NCBI GenBank assembly: GCA_034620365.1
Contig: JAQGEQ010000179.1
Coordinates: 558,001 to 622,000 of the forward strand
Reading direction: 5' to 3'
Length of the DNA stretch: 64,000 nucleotides
Source: Pegea sp. RAD2-039
Lineage: Eukaryota; Chordata; Thaliacea; Salpida; Salpidae
In this document: positions 12,641-23,635 of the stretch, one piece after another
Layout: each line of letters starts with the position of its first letter
Numbering within the stretch: the stretch's first letter is position 1
The notes under the pieces: model-generated
Told to the model about the DNA's origin: nothing
What the model saw: only the letters and a program-made list of their open reading frames with translations
Database searches by the model: none
Translations under genes and position numbers: made by a program

Positions 12641-13640
12641 ATATCTGATTTATTTTGTATAAATCAAAAGCATAGATTTGAAAATTCATTTTGGTAGTCT
12701 TATTGAAGATTCTTAGATAGGAACATTGTTTGCATTTTGTAAGATCTTAAAAATTAATTAGAATAGCCACAACTTTCTAAAGTTCTAACAATAAATGTTA
12801 TAATTTGAAAAAAAAAGCTGACCAGATGTTTTGTTGAAAAAGATATTCTTGATTTTTTGTTTTTAATAAAGTAAATCTAGAATAGAAATAAAGATTATTT
12901 TATATACAAATATTTCTCAAGTTGTTTTTACAAACCTTCAAATAAACAAATCTGACTTTCCTGTAAAGTTACTTCTCTATCTTTCCTCATAATTTACATT
13001 TATCCTTTTGTATCAACTTTAAGAAAAATTGTTTATATAGTTTTTATTAAACATTTATTTTTCAATTTTTCCGAATAAAACAAAGCAAACGTTCATATAA
13101 GGATAACTTTTCGAAGAATAAAGTTTTATTTAAAGAAGTTTGTAAAACCTTTCCAACTGCTTTTATTTTTGATGTTGCGACTTATGTAAAATTCAAATTA
13201 GCCTTACTCGTACACTAGTCCCAAATTTGTTGACAGTACTTCGAGGTCTTCAGATATTGGATAGATTACCATACAATGAATGGAACAATGAGGGTGCGCC
13301 ATACAACAAAAAAGATAAATGGTCCAAGACTGTAATCACCGTTTATTTGCTTTTAGACAAGCATGCTTGTGACTAAATAACCAATTGTAAGATGATAGTT
13401 GATCCCTTATCATCCACGAACTTTATTCTGTCATCTGTAGCGTCAGTTCTGGCTTGGCACTAAAAAGTCTTGTTTGGTAATTCAGATGATAAACATTTTA
13501 GTTTTGCTTGATTTTTTAAGTTAAAATCATTTGAAATATTAATTTCAAATTTAATCTAGTCAAAAACATTTGTTGTTTTCTCTAACGTCAACCACGTTTC
13601 AAGCATTTTATTAAACTAACAATTTTAGGAAAGCTTTCTT
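12641..13640. other. Intergenic region with an unassigned ORF at 13203-13376 (+)
   Basis: Mostly AT-rich, with a possible AATAAA for the second reductase near 12790. From 13203 a plus-strand frame of 57 codons, followed by TAA, reads LTRTLVPNLLTVLRG and later LPYNEWNNEGAPYNKK. It is preceded by an AG and is more GC-rich than its flanks, so it could be an exon relic or a fragment of a mobile element. I do not recognise it. Nothing else is supported here. Confidence 0.3.
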
Positions 13641-14405
13641 TGATGTAAAAGGCAGCTATTAACAACGGTAAGCAACGAATAACAACTCAACGATCAGCAT
13701 ACAGAAAGAACTAGTAATTTGCAAAGCACCCAGAAAAACATTTACATGTGTGGTAAGATAATCTACTATCAACTCGTTCAAATATACTATATTTCCTCAA
13801 CTAAATAATTGGATCGTAACAGCGAAGGCTGCACGTGGTTCCACGATTACATACAATCCCTCTTTGTTCACCCTTCAAGGTGTTTCAAGCCCCATCCTCT
13901 TAGATAATTTGGTGGACCACCGAGCCTCTACGCTGTTGTTCCTCCTGCTCTTCAGATTGATATCACAACTTCTGTCATCCTGACCGTCAGAGCTTGATTT
14001 TAATTCTTTTGGTTCTATTTAGCTTATGCTATTTATTTTATGCATGATCGAAGCCGGTTCAATTTCTTGGTTGTTTTCCAGCCCGTGAAGCAGCATACTT
14101 TGTTTAGTCTTTACCTTCAACTGAATTGTATGTTCATATTTCTTTTTCATCAAAATGAGAATATCTGGATACTTTTGCTAGTTTATTATTAGAGTCAGCA
14201 AAAACTCTTCCTTGTTATGCAGACTGTGAAGCAGTAGCTCTTCTTTTATTTCCTTTTTTAAGATTTAATACTTCATCATGATAATAACGTCCAGATGCTC
14301 TTTCATTAAGCTGGGTAACGAACAAATACCCAGAAGTCTAGGCAGTCACAGCACTTCTTTTCTTATTTCTTTTCCTACGCAGATACTTTTGGATGATGAC
14401 TCATT

Positions 14406-14615
14406 TTAAAGATCACATGAACGACTATAATGTCTTTCTTGTCCACATCTAACAAATTTGGCATAACACTTTTGTGTTTGTTTCCTGTTTTTAATTTTAG
14501 TGTATGCTAATAAATCCACTTTTGAACTTCCTAACTCGAACACAAGCTTCTTATGAGTTTTAAGGAAGTCCCTTCCAAGCACCACCTCTACACCGAGGCC
14601 CTCCATGACAAACAT
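14406..14615 (-). pseudogene. Retropepsin-like fragment followed by a CCHC zinc knuckle (element copy 1)
   Basis: The open frame contains VVLGRDFLKTHKKLVFELGS, the second half of a retroviral-type aspartic protease (family pattern I-G-x-D-F-L-x-x-H...D-F-G). About 35 residues later comes a C-x-x-C-G-x-x-x-H-x-x-x-x-C-like knuckle around HYSRSC. In standard Gypsy elements the knuckle precedes the protease. Here a knuckle follows it, and the second element copy shows the same arrangement. Confidence 0.6.
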
Positions 14616-14759
14616 ATTTATATTTCTGCACTTTTTTTTAATAGATAGAGGCTAATTCTGCAGTATTTAGAGTTCCTTCTCGAGTTGAATTGAATTCACT
14701 GCTTCTTCTACATCTTCGATTGATTTGCCATCCCGAAGTATTGGTTGTTTTTCCAGTCA

Positions 14760-15060
14760 TCGCCAAGTGTCACCACTCGATTAAAGGCTTCTTTTAATGT
14801 TAAGTGTTTACTTTCTAAAAACTGTTGACATATTTCTGATGAAGATAATTCATTAAATATGATCTAAAAATAGATACCTGATCGCACCATCCCTGTGTTC
14901 TGCTGTCGTGGCATTCTTAAACTCACAGTTCTTGGCTAGTCGTCTATAGATTGACTTGGCTTCTGCTTCTCAGTTTGTTGTAGATAAGGAGCAAAGATTT
15001 GATTTGGTTTCGTTACATAAAATTGTTCCAGCGTCGCTTCAGCTTCTACATAAGTCTGAC
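14760..15060 (-). pseudogene. Gag-like fragment (element copy 1)
   Basis: Broken minus-strand frames contain peptides typical of Gypsy Gag: a segment like RQQNTGMVRSGI, followed by LSSSEICQQFLESKHLTLKEA. These match the conserved capsid-region pattern of metazoan Ty3/Gypsy Gag. In-frame stops are present. The second element copy has a related fragment at about 58396-58578. Confidence 0.5.
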
Positions 15061-15673
15061 AGTTTATAACTACTGATACTCTTCTTCAATTATGCATTTA
15101 ACAAGAACTGCCAATTTTATCCTATCCGTCCCATTCGGCTCACACTCTACTAGGTAATTGGTAAAAGTGTTTCTCCAGTGAAGTCATTTGCTGGATGCTG
15201 ACGGACTATTTCGCTACATAGCATTTTAGGCTTAAATAACTCATTAATTTTTTTAATATATGAAATAAACTGTTATTAATCTATACTATTATATAGTAAA
15301 AAGAAACCACTGCTAAGCTTTAATTGCGGTAAGCTACAATAATGCCAAAACAACTGGCAACAATTCGCCCAAGAAAAAAATTACTACAATCGAATAAATT
15401 CTAATGATAATAATTTTTGAAAGAGCTTTATTCGATTGTAAGCAACGACTGACAACTCAGCGATCAACATACAGAAAGATCTAGTGGTTTGCAAAGCACC
15501 CAGAGAAAATTTGAGAATAGTTTTACAAATGCGATAAAATAATCTACTGTAATCTCACTCAAATATGCCACATTTTGTAAACAAACTTATAAATTGTTTA
15601 ATGAATTCTATGATGTTTTGAAAAGTTACATTATATTTTGCAAAGTGAAAGAATCTTTGATTTGCTTCCGTAG

Positions 15674-15812
15674 GTCGACAGCTATGTAGAAAACAACAAT
15701 TTGTTAAACAGTCGGTGGGTCAGTTTAGTAACTTGACCTACAGAAACTCCGTGGTTAGCAAGATCAAGTCAAAAATACTTGTATCTGGTAGTCGGGCTTA
15801 TGTAGACGGCAC
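15674..15812 (+). other. Orphan exon-like open stretch with strong splice sites
   Basis: A pyrimidine-rich acceptor (TTTGCTTCCGTAG) is followed by 139 bases open in one frame, then a consensus donor (AC|GTAAGT). The frame reads RQLCRKQQFVKQSVGQFSNL and ends ILVSGSRAYVDGT. Composition is clearly less AT-rich than its surroundings. It lies just beyond the right LTR of the decayed Gypsy element. No partner exons were found within several kilobases on the plus strand. It may be a captured exon, a relic gene fragment or part of another repeat. Product unknown. Confidence 0.4.
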
Positions 15813-16387
15813 GTAAGTTTGTGTAGCAGATATAATTTTGTAGAACTTCGAAAAATTTATATCATTTTCAATTAGCTTTCTATAAGGTTAAACTACAAGA
15901 GAAACAATTCAATTAAATATATCTGATTTAAGATATTAAGTAGAAACTTATTTTTTTCAACCATATAATAAATTGTTTAATGCTTTTGTAAAAACTTTCG
16001 AATCAAAAACTTTTCATTCAAAATACCCCAAAAAAGTGGAAACAATTAATAGTTAAGACAAATAGGTTAATTTATTTCAGAATTTATTATTGAATTTAGC
16101 AATAAAATGTTTACTTATAATGTCTTTTACTTATTAGTTTTATTAGAATTTTCCCGAAGCTGTTTAATAATATCGTACGAGGTTATCAATAAGGAAATAT
16201 CAGCAAAAAAACTACTATTTTAAGTTGAATTTAAGAAGCTAAATTGTAGTTACACCGAAGTTATTTCAAGATATATTTGTAAATTCATTAGTTTTATTAT
16301 TTCAAAATCATTGATGTTATTACATATTCAAACTAAACTAGAATATATCAATTCTTTTCCGATTTGATAGGTAGGTATATAGAATGT
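15813..16387. other. Intergenic, nothing recognised
   Basis: AT-rich sequence between the orphan exon-like stretch and the stop codon of the short membrane protein gene on the minus strand. I see no coding or structural signal. Confidence 0.4.
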
Positions 16388-16834
16388 TCACAAATTTTGA
16401 ACAACTGCTATGTTTTGCTTCTTAGATCTTGTAGAGTCTCCTCTGACACAAATTTGCAGACAGCATATGCAAAAACAAGCTAAAACTAGAAAGGATCCAC
16501 CTCCTAATGCAAAAGTCCACAAAACTAAATATAACAATTAAATTTATTTGATATTTGAAACAAAAAAGTTGTAAAACACTTAAATACTAAACTTTGAAAC
16601 AACAAACATTTTAAGAGTAATGTTTTGAAATCACTTCAATTTTCAAAATATCGCATCTAATATTTTATTTTTAGAAATTTTTAAACAGTTGAAATTGCTT
16701 CTATAAAATATATTTTATTTAAATGCACATTAATGTATAAATTTTTAAAAGTTTTCAAAAATAAGGTAATTATTTTCATTTATCTATAAAATTGTCAATT
16801 AGTACTAACAAAAAGATTCGACATCGAAGTCCAT
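16388..16834 (-). CDS. Short single-pass membrane protein, member 1 of the tiny-first-exon family (54 aa)
   Basis: Exon 1 is 16810-16834: 25 coding bases giving MDFDVESF plus one base, with donor GTTAGT as in other genes of this window. Exon 2 is 16388-16524, after an acceptor ending TATTTAG. The junction is phase 1 and the product is 54 aa. Exon 2 opens with a membrane span (LWTFALGGGSFLVLACFCIC), then a cysteine-rich juxtamembrane stretch (CCLQICVR) and a short basic tail ending QNIAVVQNL. The layout is the same as in the two larger genes that follow: acidic residue 2, tiny exon, phase-1 intron, acceptor TTTAG|TTTT, TM, Cys-Ile, basic residues. Expected topology by the positive-inside rule is N-terminus out. 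Function unknown. The exon 1 choice rests on phase and splice signals only. Confidence 0.55.
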
Positions 16835-17759
16835 AAGTAAAATGATCAAAGAAACTTTGATTCAACTTATTTATGCAATAAACCAAAGTTAATTTTGAAG
16901 ATTATAATTAAAGTATACTGGATTAAGTTCTTAATCCTTTTTTCGGTAGCTTGAGTGATTATGTTTGCTTGCTAATTTCATAAAGTAGCAAATTTATAAA
17001 CATTTATCATTATACTTAACAAAAACTAACAATGCTTTACCGTAACATCATTTTTTATATGATCTGGGTTTTAATTTGATAATACCGAAATTGGTTGATT
17101 GTTGTAAGGTCTTATGACATCATTAAAGCTAAAAATCAAACGTTCTTAGGGTATATTCGATCACTTAGTTATGTCATGGTAATCAGCTTTTTGTAATAAT
17201 TCTATTTTATCTAATTTATAATTTTGTTTATTTATTACAATAAATTCGAAGGGTACCTCCCGCTAACACATTCTCACAATTATGCAAATCAATTTTTCAG
17301 TTCATGCTTGCTTAAAAACTTTTCGATTTTTTATTTAAATTGGTCTAAAGATTGAGTTCTTTACAATAAAATGAAAAAAAATTTTGGCTATAAATATATT
17401 TTAGTTACTATTTTCAATTGATTCAAAAACTTGACATATATTTACTACAAAATACAAAAAAGAAATTTTTTAAACGAGGCTCTTCTACTTTTACATGAAC
17501 CTTGAAAATTCATTTTTGTTACTTGATTTAAATTTTAATAGTTTAAGCTTTGTAACTCTTTTATAATTATGTTTCGCTTTAAAAGCAAATTTCAAACTCT
17601 TTATAATTTCTCATTCATAAATTTACTGTCATTAATGTAAACATATCTTAATTTGAAATTAAGATCATTTATTCCAAAAAGATTCTTTATATTCTAAAAA
17701 TTAATATTCTATAATAAAAATAAATGAATAATAAAATCTTAGAAAAAAAACGAATTATT
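16835..17759. other. Intergenic between family members 1 and 2
   Basis: AT-rich. It holds a SINE tail fragment at about 17226-17275 and otherwise shows no coding signal. Confidence 0.5.
17226..17275 (-). repeat. Fragment of a SINE 3' tail
   Basis: Reverse-complement match to the tail of the SINE at 55.6-56.0 kb: TTTATTTATTACAATAAAT, GGGTACCTC and CGCTAACACATTCTCACAA occur in the same order. An internal stretch is missing relative to the 55.9-kb copy. The tRNA-like head is absent here. Confidence 0.6.
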
Positions 17760-19864
17760 TTACTGGAAATTTCCACAGGTATTTGTATTTAAATTTGGTT
17801 GATAACAGTTGCAATAAAGATCTTGTTTATGAGCAAGCAAAGATTTATGTATAATAGGTTTGTTTTTATCATCTACGCAAGGAATACTTTGGTTAATACA
17901 TTGTTTAGGTAGAGGACGACTTTTACCAACACTATTTTCTGTATGCATGATATACTGCAAATGGCTATGCGGGCAGCTTAATGGTTGCTGAAATTGGTGT
18001 CTATTATGATGTATTTGGATTAGTTGACATTTTTTCGTGTCTGGAGGCAAGAGAGAGCTCCCATGCTCTTGGTTCATACTATCTACAGTATCTTGAGAAA
18101 CTACTTCATGTATTTCAGGCAGTTTTTGCCGCGGTAAAGTATTAATAACATGATTCTGATAGATAGGTTGAGGTGCTTGAATTTGAAGAGGAATCGTCGG
18201 AACAGTCATATATTTATTTGATGATTTCTCTTGAGGTATAATATTGATAGTCTGATGTATATGTTCTACTGGTTTACTTTTATGCTTTTTATGGAATATA
18301 ATATTACCTCCATTTGAAACAGATTCACTGGATGACGAGCCCATAAATATGTGCTTCATTTTATGAGATTTACGTTTCTTGTTATGATGAACAACATGAA
18401 CAATTTTGTTGGTTTTATGCAAACTAGAACCTTCGCTATCAGTATATAAACCATGATCAAAATTCCTAGGTTCAAGTCGACGTCGTTTATAAGAAGGTCT
18501 TTGAGGGGAGCTTCTACTGCTGTAAGAGCTTGTTTGCTGACTACTGGAAGATGAATCTTCTTTGCCATGGTGATGCTGATGATAATGCTGCTGATGAATA
18601 TGGTGTTGGTGGTGTTGGTGATGAGTATGGTGCTGGTGATGCTGATGATGTTGATGATGTTGATGGTGTTGATGGTGTTGGTGATGTTGATGATGCTGAT
18701 GATGTTGATGATGTTGATGGTGTTGATGATGTTGGTGGTGTTGATGGTGTTGATGGTGTTGGTGATGTTGATGGTGTTGATGGTGCTGGTGATGCTGATG
18801 ATGTTGATGGTGTTGGTGATGCTGATGATGTTGATGGTGTTGATGGTGTTGGTGATGCTGATGATGTTGATGGTGTTGATGAGTATGCTGAGGATGAATT
18901 TTTTGATTTATATGGATAGTTTGCTGTGAATTAGAGCTTGTAATTGAATAAGGTGTTGGATTAGATGAAGTTGAAAGATTTGAATCAGAAATATCTTGTG
19001 CATTACGCAAATGCTGCGAATGATTAAGGTCGTAAGATTCATTAGAATAATTTGGACTATCCAAATGATGTTGATTCTGCAAATGATGTAATCGGTCCAA
19101 ATGATGTTGTCTATAAAAATGATTAGAGTTGATTGGCTGATTTGATAAATCAGATTCAGATGAAGAGTCAGACTGAGTTGGTTGAGAAGGTGATGGAATA
19201 AATTCACTTTGTGAAATACTTTGTTGAGAATTTAGAGGATTCTCAACTGGAAAAAGTCTCCCAAACTCATCCATACAAAATGCTTGATCACTCGGATGTA
19301 GATTTCCAGACTGTTCAGAGTCATCTGAGACGTCTTCGTCCGAACATTCAATGCTACCACGTTTAGCGCTTGCATAGTATTGCTGAAAAGCTTGCATGTC
19401 TTCTTCATCTCTTTCTTCTTTATCATTCTCATTTAACATTCTTTTGTTGTAATATTTTCTGCCAACACAAATGCACAAAGCAACAACAAACAGTAGAAAT
19501 ATTCCAGCTGTCATTAAAATGATCACCAAAACTAAACAAAAATGTTGAGAGATTATTTGAGAAGATTTTCCTAAAGAAGTATTAAAATACTTTACAGTTT
19601 GAGATAAAAATAAAACTTTTGCATTCATTTTAAGGTTTTGATTTTCATAAAGAGTTATTTTTTTATTAAACGAATATTATCTAGTTGAAAGCCTTAGAAA
19701 GAATTAAATAAAATTTTTATGGTGTAATTTATGAAAACCTTTTATTTAAGTATTTCAATTTAATTTTCTTTTAAAGATTAAAATACTGCTAAATAAAAAT
19801 TAATATAAATAAAATGAAAATAATTTCAAGTAGTATTTGACTCACTTCTTGTAGAAAGCTCCAT
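17760..19864 (-). CDS. Histidine-rich single-pass membrane protein, member 2 of the tiny-first-exon family (596 aa)
   Basis: Exon 1 (19846-19864) gives MELSTR plus one base. Exon 2 (17760-19531) follows an acceptor TTTGTTTAG. An unspliced frame is also open upstream to 19628, but the spliced start matches the two paralogues. Residues from about 8 form a TM segment (LVIILMTAGIFLLFVVALC), then CVGRKYYNKR. The tail is Ser/Asp/Gln-rich to about residue 200. Next comes a long run of His-Gln-His triplets of roughly 100 residues, then Ser-rich and Lys/His-rich parts and a Cys-containing end (YCNCYQPNLNTNTCGNFQ). Histidine arrays of this kind can bind Zn, Cu or Ni; that is inference. Low-complexity tails argue for a scaffolding, metal-binding or condensate-like role rather than an enzyme. 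A truncated copy lies at 30283-30911. Confidence 0.75.
18567..18905 (-). repeat. Coding 9-bp minisatellite (His-Gln-His repeat)
   Basis: Tandem 9-bp units, read on the plus strand as variants of GATGTTGAT and GGTGTTGAT, encode (His-Gln-His)n on the minus strand. Units drift at synonymous positions (CAT/CAC, CAA/CAG). The array is preserved as protein, not merely as DNA. Open frames on the opposite strand across this region are by-products of the period-9 structure. Confidence 0.9.
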
Positions 19865-20297
19865 AATTAGTGTCACAATTCATTAAAATAAAATCTTTTT
19901 TTCAATTTTTTCCCAAAAAACGAGCTTATTGTACAACAATCGTAAACTGATCAGCATTAAAATGTTGCTCAGAAACATTGTTACTTTTTCATTTCTTTTA
20001 TTTAACCTACATTCATCTTTGTATATTCAGAAATGACTGAAGTTTGTTTCAGATTTATTTTCGATTGTTATGTAATTAAGCCTGTTATCTATAACTACCA
20101 AATGATAAAACTGATTAAAATTACGACAGGTGATATCTACTATTTCTTTAGCTATACAACATCAGAATCAGTTTTTTTTTAATAAACTTGGTTAATATTT
20201 TTTGTCTGCTTTAAAACTTTAGAATTATATATTTAAACCTAAGTTAACTACTAATGATATCAAACTTTTAAAAGCTAACCACAATTGTACTTTGTTA

Positions 20298-20305
20298 TGA
20301 CGTCA
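20298..20305. promoter_or_regulatory. CRE/ATF-like palindrome TGACGTCA
   Basis: Perfect 8-bp cAMP-response-element palindrome about 430 bp upstream of the histidine-rich gene start, in the spacer before the 3' end of the Lys/His-rich gene. It is retained in the duplicated copy at 31345-31352. The consensus is known to bind CREB/ATF factors. Regulation here is only a possibility, since the duplication is recent and conservation is uninformative. Confidence 0.3.
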
Positions 20306-20841
20306 TTAGTATTTAGCATTTTTATTCTAGCTAAAAAGTATACTCATAATAGAAGATAATCTTTTAAACAAATAAGTATAAATATAGTCAAATACAATTT
20401 AATTATTGATTGACTTGCTATATGCAGAGTAAATTATCTTACTCAAATTAAGTTTTAGAGGACTTAAATATGCTTATTAATATTAGTTTACAGTTTTCGG
20501 TAAAAGCTAGATTTTAAATAAATCAAATGACGTTTGGATAATAAAAGTTATATCTTTTGTATTTAATAATATCTCTCAAGTCCAACTAGATTAAGTTTAA
20601 AAAATTTTAAATTACAAACAAATACTTTATTTGTCAATCAAAAAGTAATTTATTATTAGTTTATTACAACCAATTTTATTGATAAAATGTAGAAACATCT
20701 TGGATTTGGTAGAATAATTAATGCTTGTAAAAGTATAAAGCTGAAAAAAGCTTCAAACAGTTATCAAATATTCCACCTTTTTAATTGAAACCCGTTTACA
20801 AATTCACATACTCAGATGGTAACTATGGTAACAATGAATAT

Positions 20842-22540
20842 TCAAGAGTAGCAAGTATCACTATCATCACTATCACTCATATCAAAGGCGTCATCAGTGC
20901 TACTTATCGAGCACAAAATCGGTTGATCAGATCGAACATGCGGATGACTTTCTTTTCTGATGAAATACATCGGTTGTAGAGGTCTCATAATGTTTCCTGG
21001 ATAATAAGGTCGGCCTGGAAACGAGTAAGGTCTTCTCGGTGGATAATATTCAGGGAAATAACCTCCATGATGATATCCGTGATAATAAGGATGGTGATAG
21101 TCTCCATGATGATATCTGTGATAATAAGGATGGTGATGGTCTCCATGATGATATTCGAGAGGACGAAAATGAGGGTTGTGAACTTCACAAGGCGAATCTG
21201 CTTTCTTTTCTTGTTCTGCTTTCTTTTCTTGTTCTGCTTTCTTTTCTTGTTCATCTAAACTACAGGTAGAACTTTCACCTTCACCTTCACTTTCACATTT
21301 GCTTTCACTTTCACTTTCACTTTCATCTTTCTTTTTCAATTTCTTTTTCAGTTTTTTTTTTAATTTCTTTTTAAATTTCTTTTTAAATTTTTTATCTCTT
21401 TTCGATTTTCTTCTGTCACAATCAGTGGTAGACGAAGAGCTTGGTTCCACAGGACTAGAAGAAGAAGAAGAAGAACTTGTGTTCTTCAGTCTCTTTTTGT
21501 GTCCTTCTCTTCCTTCCGAAGAGCCACGATCACTATAACTGTCCTCACCATGTCTATTACAACCCATCTTTCGACACGGAGCTTCTTGGCAAGCTGCCTG
21601 TTGACAGGCTGGTGGCTGATAAGGTAGAGGATAATATAGCGGTTGACTTTGTAGAACTCTCGTTGTACTTTGCCCCTGCGATCCATTTGCTGATTGACCT
21701 TGAGGCTCATTTACTTTTTCATTGTTTGAGTTATTTCCTATTTTTTGGTTTGGCACATTCCTCTTACGTGTTCTCCAAATACAGTAGGAAACTACAAAAG
21801 TTATGTAGCCGACTCCAAGAAACACAATCGTAGTTATTACTAAAACTAAAAAAATGTTTTTTTGTATTAAAGGATTCGTTAATCATAAAACAAATATATA
21901 AAATGCAAATGTAAAGGTATGAAGTTGATCAACAAGATAAGAGATTATATAAGAAAAAACTTAGATACAATTCCTTATTACAAATTACTATCATTGACTT
22001 TTATAATAAAATTTGTAGTGGAAATAATAGAAAAATGATGGCTTGTACTTAACAAGTAATAGATATGTTTAAAGCATGTATATATATAGTGAATATTCAA
22101 ATCAAATAGATAATTAGTTGTTAAAAATGTCCACAATTTGTTAATTGCTTTTTATATCGAAGTAATATCTTTTGACAATTATTGCATAATTTTGCAAAGT
22201 ACAGTTAGAAATTGACTTAGTTTATAACGAAAGTAATGCTAGATTCACAACAATTTGTTTTCTTGGGAAACATTTTGTTCACTTATTTTGAGCAGCAATT
22301 TACGTTTGCTTTAAGTTTTTGATAAAGTTTTTTATCCGTGAACATAAAATATTATTTTCCTGTAATGACTGTGCTAATAAAAATGTAATTGCTAAGACAC
22401 CACAATAAAATGCATAATGGTTGTAGTGAAAGTTGTAAAAAAGCAAACTTTGAGTTGAAATAATTAGAAATAAATCAATCAGCTTAATTCTACAAAATCA
22501 AATAAATTAAAAGCTGCCTACCATTCCTTAATAGATCCAT
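20842..22540 (-). CDS. Lys/Glu/Ser/His-rich single-pass membrane protein, member 3 of the tiny-first-exon family (340 aa)
   Basis: Exon 1 (22522-22540) gives MDLLRN plus one base, donor GTAGGC. Exon 2 (20842-21845) follows acceptor TTTTTTTAG. The product starts MDLLRNVLVITTIVFLGVGY, with one TM span, then CIWRTRKRN. The tail is modular: Gln/Pro stretch with Cys-containing CQQAACQEAPC, Ser run, a long Lys/Phe/Leu-Lys block (KFKKKFKKKLKKK), Ser-Glu repeats, EQEKKA repeats, a His/Tyr/Gly-rich block (YHHGDHHHPYYH), a Pro/Tyr/Arg block, and an acidic end (DDAFDMSDSDDSDTCYS). The alternating basic, acidic and His/Tyr blocks suggest interaction or metal-binding surfaces. No known domain is recognised. 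Topology is probably N-out and C-in. The copy at 31889-33626 differs in repeat number. Confidence 0.8.
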
Positions 22541-23629
22541 AGACAGATACAAAAATAGTCTTATAACTGTAACAAGCAAATGTGTTACGGCTTATTCTCA
22601 AAGAATATTTGAAGTAGTAAGAAAAATTTACTTGTAATATATTTAAAGTAGCTTGTTCACTAAAAAGAACATAAAAACACTTTAAAAATATCGATAATTA
22701 TGATGTAACTATGCTTACTTTTTCTAGGTTTTTGTAGTTTTGATTTTTAAAGACAAACTTTTAAAGATTTTATAGAAATATTTATAAAGCTTTTAGATAA
22801 AAAATAGTTATAGAAAATTAAGTATTATAAAACAAATATTTCTTTCAATTTCGTTCTTTTATTTAAAACCTTATTAAGAAAACATGATTTTGAATTTGAT
22901 TGGCAACCACCCACAAGATTAAGACACCATAAATTACCATGGTGACCCCTTCATAAAATCCTATTAATTTTAATATTGGTAAAAAGCAGTTTTTTGTGGA
23001 CTTTTTAAACCAACAACTATGCATAAACAATCTTCGTGAACCAAGACAAAATTGATGCTACAGAAAAAAGCTATGGAAGACAAGGGCTCCATAACCACTC
23101 AGTCATTACATTTATCACACCTCAGTGTAAAGTCTATTAGTTTGTTTAGTTACAAGTGTGCTTCCAGGACAATAGACTGTGATTAAATCTTTTTATCTCT
23201 CTCTTTGTAGATTCTTTTTGGTATAAAGTTTATATCATTAATCACTATCAATAACTAAATGTACTCTTCGTTTTTTCATATTTTTATTATATAATAAAGT
23301 AATTTAAAACTTGTTCTTATCATTAAAATCAGCTTGAACATTTACAAATTCCTAAAAGAATCTTAACATTAACAATAGTTATATGTCTATAGTAGTATCT
23401 AATATTGGCAATTAACGTTTGAACAACATTTATATAATAATGTGCAAATACTAAAACTTTACAAAAGAATAGTACGTATATGCATATATATATATATAAA
23501 TAGATTTCAAAAAGTAAACTAAAATTAAGGAAGTTTTATTATTATTATTTTTTAAAGTATAAATTATGTATAAAATAGAAGAAACATGAAAGAAAAACAA
23601 TAGAATAATATCAGAATATGAAGGAACCA
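22541..23629. other. Intergenic between Lys/His-rich gene and gelatinase
   Basis: AT-rich with one less AT-rich patch (about 22890-23180) that may belong to the promoter of the Lys/His-rich gene. No ORF, RNA gene or repeat was recognised apart from its own duplicate at 33.6-34.7 kb. Confidence 0.4.
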
Positions 23630-23635
23630 TTTATT
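23630..23635 (-). terminator. Polyadenylation signal AATAAA overlapping the gelatinase stop region
   Basis: On the minus strand the stop codon TAA is followed at once by an overlapping AATAAA, so the 3' UTR is expected to be very short. In the second copy the stop has changed to TGA, but AATAAA is still next to it. Confidence 0.5.

Larger units (their letters stand above)
13640..15590 (-). mobile_element. Decayed Ty3/Gypsy-type LTR retrotransposon (copy 1)
   Basis: A roughly 150-bp sequence near 13660-13810 is repeated in direct orientation near 15440-15590. Both contain GTAAGCAACGA, GCATACAGAAAGA and TTTGCAAAGCACCCAG, as expected of LTRs. Coding remnants lie between them on the minus strand: gag-like, then retropepsin-like with a CCHC motif. 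The same coding stretches and the sequence just inside the right LTR (near 15340-15430) recur in the copy at 56.2-59.1 kb. Stops and frameshifts are frequent, and the reverse transcriptase and integrase regions are missing, so the copy is dead. Ends are approximate. Confidence 0.7.

Noticed and set aside
18567..18905. CRISPR-like regular repeat
   Set aside because: Direct 9-bp tandem repeat without spacers, inside a eukaryotic coding exon.
18530..18929. Long plus-strand ORFs rich in Asp-Val-Gly and Leu-Met-Val opposite the histidine-rich gene
   Set aside because: They are by-products of the 9-bp tandem repeat read on the other strand and in another frame. The minus-strand frame extends far beyond the array and has a TM segment and paralogues.
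21039..21833. Several antisense ORFs over the Lys/His-rich genes (also 32086-32919)
   Set aside because: Shadows of the repetitive coding sequence on the minus strand. No independent start, domain or splice support.
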